Shown here: positions 7,414 to 13,499 of the stretch, one piece after another | How positions within the stretch are numbered: position 1 is the first letter of the stretch | Layout: each line of letters starts with the position of its first letter | Virus record (IMG/VR): IMGVR_UViG_3300048091_000433 | Location: 1 to 33,579 of that record | Direction: 5' to 3' (one strand) | DNA length: 33,579 nucleotides | Source of the DNA: a virus | Program-made: the position numbers and the translations under genes | The notes under the pieces: model-generated | Told to the model about the DNA's origin: nothing | What the model saw: only the letters and a program-made list of their open reading frames with translations | Databases searched by the model: none

Positions 7414-7473
7414 GCGAAACCACCTCGGCAATCGGGGTGGTCTGCCAGGCGTAGTGGCCTGGTACTGACGAGC
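7414..7473 (+). ncRNA. Type II hammerhead ribozyme, copy B
   Basis: The same architecture as copy A. Stem II strand GC (7414-7415) precedes GAAA (7416-7419). Stem III runs from A7419-U7441 to G7427-C7433, with a short GCAAU loop. The cleavage triplet is GUC (7440-7442). Stem I is 7443-7450 paired with 7457-7464, loop GUAGUG. Then come CUGACGA (7465-7471, allowed N7 = C) and GC (7472-7473). Predicted cleavage is between C7442 and U7443. Compared with copy A, a C-G pair in stem I is replaced by A-U (A7447-U7460), U-G by C-G, and stem III swaps U-G for C-G and G-U for G-C. The fold is kept while the sequence drifts. Confidence 0.93.
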
Positions 7474-7482
7474 AGCTAACCA

Positions 7483-7761
7483 ATGACACAGGAAACCCCG
7501 GTCGAACGGAAACGCCGGCTTGCCCGCGAGCGACAACAGCGTAAGCGTGACGCTCGCACAGCAAAGCTTAAGGCGATGGGCGCATCAAAATTCAAGATGG
7601 AGATGTATTCGGGAACAAGTGCTGCCTTGGAGACGGTTCGGACGGCTGGGGAATTCGATGATGCGGCCGAGGCACTGACGTTACTCATTCACGCAGCGGC
7701 CAAACTGGCGAAGCGTGATCTGATAGCGTTCAGGGAGTTGGTCGAAGTGAGGAGAAAATGA
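7483..7761 (+). CDS. Small basic hypothetical protein
   Basis: This 92-residue protein has a strongly basic, helical N-terminus (ERKRRLARERQQRKRDARTA) that could bind nucleic acid, then an alpha-helical C-terminal half (EALTLLIHAAAKLAKRD). The family is not recognised. It starts 9 nt after the copy B ribozyme and has no good ribosome-binding site of its own apart from the purine-rich bases of the ribozyme's 3' strand. It overlaps GemA by an ATGA. Confidence 0.65.
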   Translation: MTQETPVERKRRLARERQQRKRDARTAKLKAMGASKFKMEMYSGTSAALETVRTAGEFDDAAEALTLLIHAAAKLAKRDLIAFRELVEVRRK

Positions 7762-8171
7762 ATCGGCGCAACCTTGATCTATCAAAGATCCATATTGCCA
7801 AGAAGGATTTGGCACTGGATGAAGACACCTACCGAGCAATGCTTCAGCGAGTAGCTGGTGTGAGTTCGGCGAAGGATTTATCACCACTGAAAACCTCTGT
7901 TGTGCTCGCGGAGCTGGAGCGCTTGGGATGGAAGCCAAAGAAATCTAAGGCAGGCAGAGCTGCGCCAAAAGTTGCACCAGATCGGGAAAAACTGGTTGGC
8001 AAAATCGAAGCCTTTCTGGCCGAAGCTGGACGGCAGTGGGCTTATGCCGATGGTATGGCGCAACGCATGTTCAAGGTCGAGCGAGTGGAATGGTTGGATG
8101 CCCGGCAGCTCGGGAGCATGGTGTCGGCCCTGGCCTACGATGCCAAACGGAATGGGAGAACGACACAGTGA
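7758..8171 (+). CDS. gemA: GemA/gp16 regulatory protein (DUF1018)
   Basis: This 137-residue protein matches the Mu gp16/GemA family: an N-terminal IHIAKKDLALDEDTYRAMLQRVAGVSSAKDLS block and a C-terminal MFKVERVEWLDARQLGSMVSAL block. In Mu, GemA is an early protein affecting host gene expression and DNA supercoiling; the exact activity is uncertain. ATGA overlaps with both neighbours place it in one translationally coupled group with the Mor-type activator, as in other Mu-like phages. Confidence 0.9.
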   Translation: MNRRNLDLSKIHIAKKDLALDEDTYRAMLQRVAGVSSAKDLSPLKTSVVLAELERLGWKPKKSKAGRAAPKVAPDREKLVGKIEAFLAEAGRQWAYADGMAQRMFKVERVEWLDARQLGSMVSALAYDAKRNGRTTQ

Positions 8172-8611
8172 GCAATGACCAGTTATTTGCTGACGACAGT
8201 GACAAGCTTGATCCCAAGAAAGTTTTGGCCCATATGGAAGACCCTATCGTTTCTGCTCGATGGGAGGGAAACCTTAAGGAGATGGTCGAGCTTGCTGAAT
8301 TTGAGCTGTTGAAAAAGCTTCCAGAAAAACCCGAGGCAGTACCCGAAATTGCGCGTGCAGTCGTGTTTTCGATCTGCTCCACCATGGGTGGCTCAGTGAT
8401 TTATCTGCCGCGTGGAGAATCGCTCAAGCGAGCAATGCGAGACGCTGAAATCTACCGTGAATGGTTGGATGCTGGGGCGCAGCCCCATGAGCTGGTGCGC
8501 AAGTATCAGCTTTCTTCAGCCATCATCTACGGCATCATTAAGCGTCAACGGGGATTGCACAGACAGAATGGGCCTGACTTGTTTGGCTTTGAGCAGGAGA
8601 CCATCCACTGA
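8168..8611 (+). CDS. mor: Mor/C-family transcriptional activator
   Basis: This 147-residue protein starts at GTG 8168, overlapping the GemA stop, with GGGAGA 8 nt upstream. The central dimerisation part (PEIARAVVFSICSTMGGSVIYLPRGESL) and the C-terminal helix-turn-helix (AQPHELVRKYQLSSAIIYGIIKRQ) are typical of the Mor transcription activator family. Mu uses Mor for the middle promoter and C for late promoters. Only one such protein is seen here, so it may itself drive the late operons that begin just downstream. Candidate targets are the repeated elements at 8665, 17191 and 28667. Confidence 0.92.
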   Translation: MSNDQLFADDSDKLDPKKVLAHMEDPIVSARWEGNLKEMVELAEFELLKKLPEKPEAVPEIARAVVFSICSTMGGSVIYLPRGESLKRAMRDAEIYREWLDAGAQPHELVRKYQLSSAIIYGIIKRQRGLHRQNGPDLFGFEQETIH

Positions 8612-8641
8612 TAGCATTGCCCTGAGTAATGCCGCTCCACC

Positions 8642-8669
8642 AACCCCCGCCGTTGCGGGGGTTTTCTTG
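8642..8669 (+). terminator. Rho-independent terminator of the early/middle operon
   Basis: A 9-bp GC-rich stem (8642-8650 paired with 8655-8663) with a CGTT loop is followed by TTCTTG. It lies 30 nt after the mor-like stop codon. Its T-rich tail runs straight into the first copy of the repeated late-promoter-like element at 8665. Confidence 0.88.
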
Positions 8670-8686
8670 TCTGAATAAGAAACTCG
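8665..8686 (+). promoter_or_regulatory. Candidate late promoter/activator site, copy 1
   Basis: TCTTGTCT-G-AATAAGAAACTC occurs here 58 nt before the first lysis-region gene and again at 28667 with two differences in 22 bases. A diverged copy lies at 17191. All three precede late gene blocks, directly after a Mor/C-family activator gene in this case. No canonical -35/-10 pair is obvious, as expected for an activator-dependent promoter. The assignment is inference. Confidence 0.55.
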
Positions 8687-8743
8687 GTCACATCTCCCAA
8701 AGCGCGAATCTAGCTCGGTACTTCTTACCGACGGGTTCACGTC

Positions 8744-9061
8744 ATGTCTGTCTCGGTTCCTACAACCCCACGTGCATTTGCTGCTCAGATTCTTGAGGGC
8801 AGCTTTTCGTGCGAGTCGATTCTCGAACGGTGCCCTGTCGAATGGCATGACCTGGTCATGGAACACGTTCGCGTAACTCAGGACCGACGCGACATGAACG
8901 TCGCCCGTCAGCAGAAGTTTCGGCCGCAGGCCAAACCATCGAGCCCGAAAACCACCACCTACCAGGAGCAGCACCTGGTGCGCGGCAATCCTGTCGTTGC
9001 AGCTGCGCATCTGGCTGCTGTTCGGGCCTCCCTCAACTCCAATCGAGCGATCTCACAATGA
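8744..9061 (+). CDS. Hypothetical protein, first gene of the lysis block
   Basis: This 105-residue protein has a helical N-terminal part (RAFAAQILEGSFSCESILERCPVEWHDLVMEHV) and a basic, Pro/Thr/Gln-rich middle. I do not recognise a family. It is the first gene after the candidate late promoter and overlaps the holin-like gene by an ATGA, so it belongs to the lysis operon. A structural or regulatory role cannot be told apart from the sequence. Confidence 0.7.
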   Translation: MSVSVPTTPRAFAAQILEGSFSCESILERCPVEWHDLVMEHVRVTQDRRDMNVARQQKFRPQAKPSSPKTTTYQEQHLVRGNPVVAAAHLAAVRASLNSNRAISQ

Positions 9062-9351
9062 CCTTCCGAAATCACGGGCGGCAGTCCCGTGCCCCGCGTA
9101 TGACCGACTGGACGGTGATCACCATCATTTTGATGGTCATGCTGGCCATGGTCGCCCCGACCAAGCTGGCAGTCATCCTTTATAAGGTCGGGCTGGTGGC
9201 TGGTGGCGGCGTCCTGGGCTACTGGATCGACCGCGCTCTGTTCCCCTATGCCAGACCCGACAAGGTCCATCGCGTGCACCAACCATGGGCTGGACTGCGC
9301 CGCGCAGTCGTCGTGCTGGCCTGCGTCATCGGCATGACGATGGGGCTGTGA
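9058..9351 (+). CDS. Putative holin-like membrane protein
   Basis: This 97-residue protein has a basic N-terminus, then hydrophobic segments at about residues 20-36 (VITIILMVMLAMVAP), 39-58 (AVILYKVGLVAGGGVLGYW) and 83-97 (VVVLACVIGMTMGL). Its size, multiple membrane segments and position directly before a secreted lytic enzyme fit a holin, which would permeabilise or depolarise the inner membrane to time lysis. No sequence motif proves this. It is coupled to the preceding gene by an ATGA. Confidence 0.7.
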   Translation: MTFRNHGRQSRAPRMTDWTVITIILMVMLAMVAPTKLAVILYKVGLVAGGGVLGYWIDRALFPYARPDKVHRVHQPWAGLRRAVVVLACVIGMTMGL

Positions 9352-9353
9352 CC

Positions 9354-9986
9354 ATGACGCGATCACGAATCCTACTCGCTGGTTGCTTGATTGGTTTGGT
9401 GGCTGGCCTCGCACTCTGCGGCCAGGCTCGCGCCGAAATTCCGATGCAGGCCGAACAATACCGACGCGATCTATCCCGCATTGCCCAGGCTGAATGGGGT
9501 CTGGAAGCACCCGTTGCCACCTTCGCGGCGCAAGTTCACCAGGAGAGCCGCTGGAAGTTCAACGCGAAGTCACCTGCAGGTGCGCAAGGCTTGGGCCAAG
9601 TGATGCCCACGACCGCCACTTGGCTTGCCGAACTTTTCCCCAAGGCTCTTGGAAAAGTCGAGCCATACAACCCGACTTGGTCGATGCAGGCCCTGGTCAG
9701 CTATGACCGTTGGTTGGCGGACCGTATTAAGGCACGAGACCCATGCCAGCAAGGCGCCATGGTCCTGTCCAGCTACAACGGCGGACTGGGGTGGCTGATC
9801 CGTGACCGCAAGTTGGCATCGGCAAAGGGCGCCGATCCGCTGACCTGGTTCGGGTCCATCGAGCGATTCAACTCTGGCCGCTCTGCTGCGGCCTTCAAAG
9901 AAAACCGGCAATACCCCCGCCTAATCCTGCAGCGCTGGGAGCGCCTGTATGTCGATGCTGGCTGGGGTAAAGGGGTATGCCAATGA
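9354..9986 (+). CDS. Secreted lytic transglycosylase (endolysin)
   Basis: This 210-residue protein has a Sec-type signal peptide (basic MTRSR, hydrophobic core, probable cleavage after GQARA). A lysozyme-like SLT domain follows, with the catalytic glutamate E64 in HQESRWKFN, then AGAQGLGQVMPTTATW and a later SSYNGG. It would cleave peptidoglycan in the periplasm. ATG 9354, 3 nt after the holin stop, is preferred because it gives the signal peptide directly; the frame is open further upstream. It overlaps the spanin gene. Confidence 0.9.
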   Translation: MTRSRILLAGCLIGLVAGLALCGQARAEIPMQAEQYRRDLSRIAQAEWGLEAPVATFAAQVHQESRWKFNAKSPAGAQGLGQVMPTTATWLAELFPKALGKVEPYNPTWSMQALVSYDRWLADRIKARDPCQQGAMVLSSYNGGLGWLIRDRKLASAKGADPLTWFGSIERFNSGRSAAAFKENRQYPRLILQRWERLYVDAGWGKGVCQ

Positions 9987-10612
9987 AGGAAACACTCAAG
10001 TGGTTTGCGCCTCTGCTCATCGCATTGGCTTTGGTCGGCGCCGTATTCCTGTTCGTCGAGCACACCCGGCAAGCCGGTTATGACGAAGGGTTCATTGCCG
10101 GAGAGGCCAAGGGGGCGGAGCCATATCAAAAGCTCAAAGACGAAGTTGAGGGCGAACGCCTAGCGCTGGCCCGCGAAGATTTGGCGAAAGCTCAGGCCAC
10201 TGCCCAATTGATCCTGGAGCAAACCAAGCGTGGCGATGACCTGGCCAGTCAACTCGTCACCACCAAACAAGAGCTTCGCCGAAATACCGACAAGCTCACT
10301 GGAGAGATAAACCGTGTCACGACTCTATATCGCCGCGCCTTGGATGCACCGCCTGAGCCTTTGCCTACTGCTGTGTTCACTACCGGCTTTGTCCGCGTGT
10401 GGAACGAAGGCCTTAACCCAACCGCAATGCGTGCCAAGCAGCCCGCCAGCGGAGCTGCTGCGACTTCCGGAAGCCCCGGAGCCGCTGACGACCTCGACAG
10501 CGGAATAACTCCAGCTGTCCTTCTAACCAACCAAGTGCGCAATAGCGAGAAGCATGCTTCTTGCCGCGCTCAGCTTACAAGCCTGATCGAGTACTACACC
10601 CATGGACGTTGA
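9983..10612 (+). CDS. Rz-like inner-membrane spanin
   Basis: This 209-residue protein has one N-terminal membrane anchor (about residues 8-25, FAPLLIALALVGAVFLFV) and a long periplasmic helical region rich in Ala, Glu, Lys and Gln (about 50-115), as in i-spanins. With the outer-membrane partner it would fuse the two membranes in the last step of lysis. ATG 9983 has AAAGGGG at a suitable distance; ATG 9977 is too close to it. A second reading frame nested inside encodes the lipoprotein partner. Confidence 0.85.
   Translation: MKETLKWFAPLLIALALVGAVFLFVEHTRQAGYDEGFIAGEAKGAEPYQKLKDEVEGERLALAREDLAKAQATAQLILEQTKRGDDLASQLVTTKQELRRNTDKLTGEINRVTTLYRRALDAPPEPLPTAVFTTGFVRVWNEGLNPTAMRAKQPASGAAATSGSPGAADDLDSGITPAVLLTNQVRNSEKHASCRAQLTSLIEYYTHGR
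10314..10508 (+). CDS. Rz1-like outer-membrane lipoprotein spanin, nested in Rz
   Basis: This 64-residue protein lies wholly inside the Rz-like gene in another frame. It has a hydrophobic signal (LSLCLLLCSLPALSAC) ending in the lipobox LSAC, so C29 would be acylated. The short mature part is proline-rich (QCVPSSPPAELLRLPEAPEP), as usual for Rz1. The GTG start at 10314 has GGAGAG 7 nt upstream; the internal ATG at 10344 has no such site. Confidence 0.88.
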   Translation: MSRLYIAAPWMHRLSLCLLLCSLPALSACGTKALTQPQCVPSSPPAELLRLPEAPEPLTTSTAE

Positions 10613-10817
10613 TGACCGCGCCACCGAAGTCGAGGAAGCGCATCGAGAGGCTGCTTTAGCGGCGCATTTGGCACAAGCAAAACAACCCGAGCGCCCCTCA
10701 TCTTTCCACTGTGAAGATTGTGGCGGAGCAATTCCAGAGCCGCGCCGCGTAGCTGTACCAGGTGTTTCGCTCTGCGTGGATTGCAAATCCATCCATGAGT
10801 ACTTGGGGCGCAAATGA
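10602..10817 (+). CDS. DksA/TraR-type C4 zinc-finger protein
   Basis: This 71-residue protein has a helical, acidic N-terminal half and a C4 zinc finger, C37-x2-C40 and C58-x2-C61 (FHCEDCGGAIPEPRR, LCVDC), typical of the TraR/DksA family. Some members bind RNA polymerase through its secondary channel and change promoter choice. The short phage forms like this one are mostly uncharacterised. It overlaps Rz by 11 nt and the next gene by an ATGA. Confidence 0.88.
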   Translation: MDVDDRATEVEEAHREAALAAHLAQAKQPERPSSFHCEDCGGAIPEPRRVAVPGVSLCVDCKSIHEYLGRK

Positions 10818-11122
10818 ACATGATCGAGATGCCACCTTGGCAATTGATCGCGTCAGCGATAACCCTCCTGGGGATCTTCGCAGGCTTGGTCAGGTTGCTG
10901 CTCTCTCAGATGGAGGGGCGCCTGGACGAGCGCTTTGCAGCTGTCGCGAAGGACTCCGAACGACTTCGCCAGGTCGAGCTTGGCTTGGAGCGTCTACGCG
11001 GTGAGATGCCTCTGCACTACGTCCGCCGTGAGGACTACGTGCGAAATCAGACAGTCATCGAGGCCAAGCTCGACGCCCTGGCCCTCAAGTTCGAAAACGT
11101 TCAGCTCAAAGGAAAATTGTAA
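10814..11122 (+). CDS. Mu gp25-like protein (DUF2730)
   Basis: This 102-residue protein has one N-terminal membrane segment (about residues 9-30, QLIASAITLLGIFAGLVRLLL) and then a coiled-coil-like region (DERFAAVAKDSERLRQVELGLERLRGEM). Size, layout and position before a gp26-like gene and the small terminase match Mu gp25. The function is unknown. TAATG links it to the next gene. Confidence 0.8.
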   Translation: MNMIEMPPWQLIASAITLLGIFAGLVRLLLSQMEGRLDERFAAVAKDSERLRQVELGLERLRGEMPLHYVRREDYVRNQTVIEAKLDALALKFENVQLKGKL

Positions 11123-11433
11123 TGAACATCGACCATGCGAAGGCCCGACGCGAAACACTGCGCTGGTACATCCTCCTTACTCTCAATACGTCTCGTCCGG
11201 TTGATCCGCATGAGGCAGTGGTGCTCTCAACGATCCAGGGCATCTACGCCGACGCGACGCAGCTGGAGTTACGCCGTGAGTTGGACTATCTGAAAGATCG
11301 TTCCCTGGTAACACTGAAAAAGCAGCCAAACGGAGTATGGATCTGCGGGCTAACCCACTATGGCGTGGACATTGCCGAGTACACCATCGACTGCAATCCC
11401 GGGATCGCCCGGCCTGAAAAGTACTGGTCGTGA
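11122..11433 (+). CDS. Mu gp26-like winged-helix protein
   Basis: This 103-residue protein has a winged-helix appearance (RRETLRWYILLTLN, then DATQLELRRELDYLKDRSLVTL and the wing NGVWICGLTHYGVDIAEY). It corresponds in size and place to Mu gp26. The family is usually listed as of unknown function; a DNA-binding role near the packaging genes is possible. It starts in a TAATG overlap. Confidence 0.82.
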   Translation: MNIDHAKARRETLRWYILLTLNTSRPVDPHEAVVLSTIQGIYADATQLELRRELDYLKDRSLVTLKKQPNGVWICGLTHYGVDIAEYTIDCNPGIARPEKYWS

Positions 11434-11436
11434 CTC

Positions 11437-11949
11437 ATGCCGCCACGTAGCAAGGTGACCGCACTGCCGGCCGAGGTAAAGACCTGGCTCGATCAGTCAT
11501 TGGTCGAGTCGAACTTTTCTGGGTATGAATCCCTATCGGCTGAGCTGGAAAGCCGAGGCTACTCCATTGGTAAAAGTGCCCTGCATCGCTACGGCTCAGA
11601 GTTTGAGGTCAAGCTGGCATCGCTTCGGATGGCGTCAGAGCAAGCAAAAGCGGTAGTCCAGGCGGCCCCCGATGAAGAAGGGGCTGTCAACGAGGCGCTC
11701 ATGCGCCTTGTACAAGAACACCTATTCAAGCTGCTGATGGCTGACGCAGGAAAGATCGACCTTCCGAAGGTGGCCAAGGCTGTCGCCGAGCTTGGTCGTG
11801 CGTCGGTTGTGCAGAAGAAATGGCAGGCCGAGTTCCGAGAGAAGGCCGAAGCCGCTGCTTCCCGTGTCGAGAAAATCGCGAAGAAAGGTGGCTTGAACGC
11901 CGAGACAGTCAACGAAATCCGTCGCGAAATATTGGGAATGGCGTCATGA
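11437..11949 (+). CDS. Small terminase subunit, Mu gp27-like (DUF3486)
   Basis: This 170-residue protein opens with a helix-turn-helix region (LPAEVKTWLDQSLVESNFSGYESLSAELE, then YSIGKSALHRYG), followed by long helices, and fits DUF3486/Mu gp27. Small terminase recognises phage DNA at the packaging site and hands it to the large subunit. In Mu, packaging starts near the left end and proceeds headful-wise into host DNA. Its stop overlaps the large-subunit start (ATGA). Confidence 0.9.
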   Translation: MPPRSKVTALPAEVKTWLDQSLVESNFSGYESLSAELESRGYSIGKSALHRYGSEFEVKLASLRMASEQAKAVVQAAPDEEGAVNEALMRLVQEHLFKLLMADAGKIDLPKVAKAVAELGRASVVQKKWQAEFREKAEAAASRVEKIAKKGGLNAETVNEIRREILGMAS

Positions 11950-13499
11950 GTCTGCCTCTGTTCCTCGACAGCACCGCCACCCTAAGCGCCCCAGCGGTAT
12001 TGCTCGACTATCAGAAAGAGTGGATCGGTATCCGCGCCCCGCTCAAGGTCGGCGAGAAGTCCAGGCGTATTGGTCTCACTTGGGCCGAGGCGGCCGATAA
12101 CGTCTTGGTGGCTGCCGCCGAAAAATCAGCGGGTGGTCAGACGGTTTATTACCTGGGCTACAACCAGGACATGACGGTTGAGTACATCCAGGCCTGCGCA
12201 ATGTGGGCGCGTGCCTTCAACTATGCAGCCGGGGAAATCGAAGAAGGTATCTGGCCGGACAGTGATCCTGACAAGCACATCAAGACCTACACCATCGTGT
12301 TCCCCAGTGGGCACCGAATCGTTGCACTGACCAGTCGCCCATCTAACTTGCGTGGCCGTCAGGGTGTGGTCGTGATCGATGAGGCGGCGTTCCACCAGGA
12401 TCTTGCTGAGCTGCTTAAGGCGGCGCTCGCTCTCCTGATATGGGGCGGTGAGGTTCATGTCATCAGTACACACGACGGCACCGAGAACGCATTTAATGAA
12501 CTGATCAACGATATCCGTGCTGGCAAGCGTAAGGGCGCACTGTTCCGCTGCCCATTCCGTGAAGCGGTCAGTGACGGGCTTTATCAGCGCGTGTGCTTGC
12601 GTAAAGGGATTGAGTACAGGGAAGAAGAGGAAGCCGCTTGGGTTCAGGACGTCTATGACTTCTACGGCGATGCGTCGGAGGAGGAGCTTGATTGTGTCCC
12701 ATCTCAAGGCGGCGGTGCCTTCCTCAGCTTGGCCCTGGTCGAGCAACGCAGCAATCGTGAAGTGCCAGTGCTTCGTCTTGCCTACCCGCAAGGGTATGAG
12801 GTCCAGGAGGAGCATATCCGTTTGGCCGAATCCCTTGAGTGGTGCGAAGAAAACTTGCTCCCGCTGCTCAATGCTATTCCTTTGGATGTGCAGAGCTTCT
12901 ACGGCATGGACTTCGCTCGTAGCGGAGATCTGTCGGTGATCTGGCCGTTGGTCAAAGAACAGAACCTGCGCAAACGCACACCCTTTGTAGTCGAGCTGCG
13001 CAACGTCCCGTTCAAGCAGCAGTTTCAAATCAAGTGCTACATCATCAGTCGCCTGCCCAACTTCCTAAAAGGTGCGGACGATGCCAGGGGCAACGGCTCG
13101 CAGTTGTCTGAAGACACTGCCATCGAGTTTGGTTTCAACCGTATCGAACGGGTGATGCTTACCGAGGGTTGGTATCGGGACAACATGCCGTTGTTCAAAG
13201 CCGCTCTTGAAGACGACACGTTCTACGACATCCCTGCCGACAAGGACGTCGTGAGCGACGTGCGCGCCTTTCGCGTGGTCAAGGGTGTGGCGCGAATCCC
13301 AGAAAAGCGCACCAACGAGAAAGGCGAAAAGTCTGGGCCAAAGCGCCACGGTGACGCCGGGATCGCGGCCGTACTAGCTGATTACGCCTCTCGCCAAGAT
13401 GTCGAGATATTTGAATTTCACCGCGTCCCGCCATCAGGTAGTCACGACCGTACGGTTCAGACTGGCGGCGGCTGGCGCTCTAATAAAGGCATCTGGTAA
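11946..13499 (+). CDS. Large terminase subunit, Mu gp28-like
   Basis: This 517-residue packaging motor begins at ATG 11946 in an ATGA overlap. The ATPase half has a degenerate Walker A region (KSRRIGLTW, residues about 38-46) and Walker B at 141-146 (VVVIDE, with D145 and E146). The RNase-H-like nuclease half starts around D322 (YGMDFARSGDLSV). The Mu gp28 group is known for such an atypical Walker A. It translocates DNA into the prohead through the portal encoded next. Confidence 0.93.
   Translation: MSLPLFLDSTATLSAPAVLLDYQKEWIGIRAPLKVGEKSRRIGLTWAEAADNVLVAAAEKSAGGQTVYYLGYNQDMTVEYIQACAMWARAFNYAAGEIEEGIWPDSDPDKHIKTYTIVFPSGHRIVALTSRPSNLRGRQGVVVIDEAAFHQDLAELLKAALALLIWGGEVHVISTHDGTENAFNELINDIRAGKRKGALFRCPFREAVSDGLYQRVCLRKGIEYREEEEAAWVQDVYDFYGDASEEELDCVPSQGGGAFLSLALVEQRSNREVPVLRLAYPQGYEVQEEHIRLAESLEWCEENLLPLLNAIPLDVQSFYGMDFARSGDLSVIWPLVKEQNLRKRTPFVVELRNVPFKQQFQIKCYIISRLPNFLKGADDARGNGSQLSEDTAIEFGFNRIERVMLTEGWYRDNMPLFKAALEDDTFYDIPADKDVVSDVRAFRVVKGVARIPEKRTNEKGEKSGPKRHGDAGIAAVLADYASRQDVEIFEFHRVPPSGSHDRTVQTGGGWRSNKGIW

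Noticed and set aside
9354-9386. LAGC near the start of the lytic transglycosylase as a lipobox
   Set aside because: The cysteine would be residue 11, leaving too short a hydrophobic segment; a normal Sec signal with cleavage after GQARA fits better.
12126-13028. 300-codon open frame on the minus strand
   Set aside because: It is a shadow of the large terminase gene, whose Walker B and nuclease motifs are clear.
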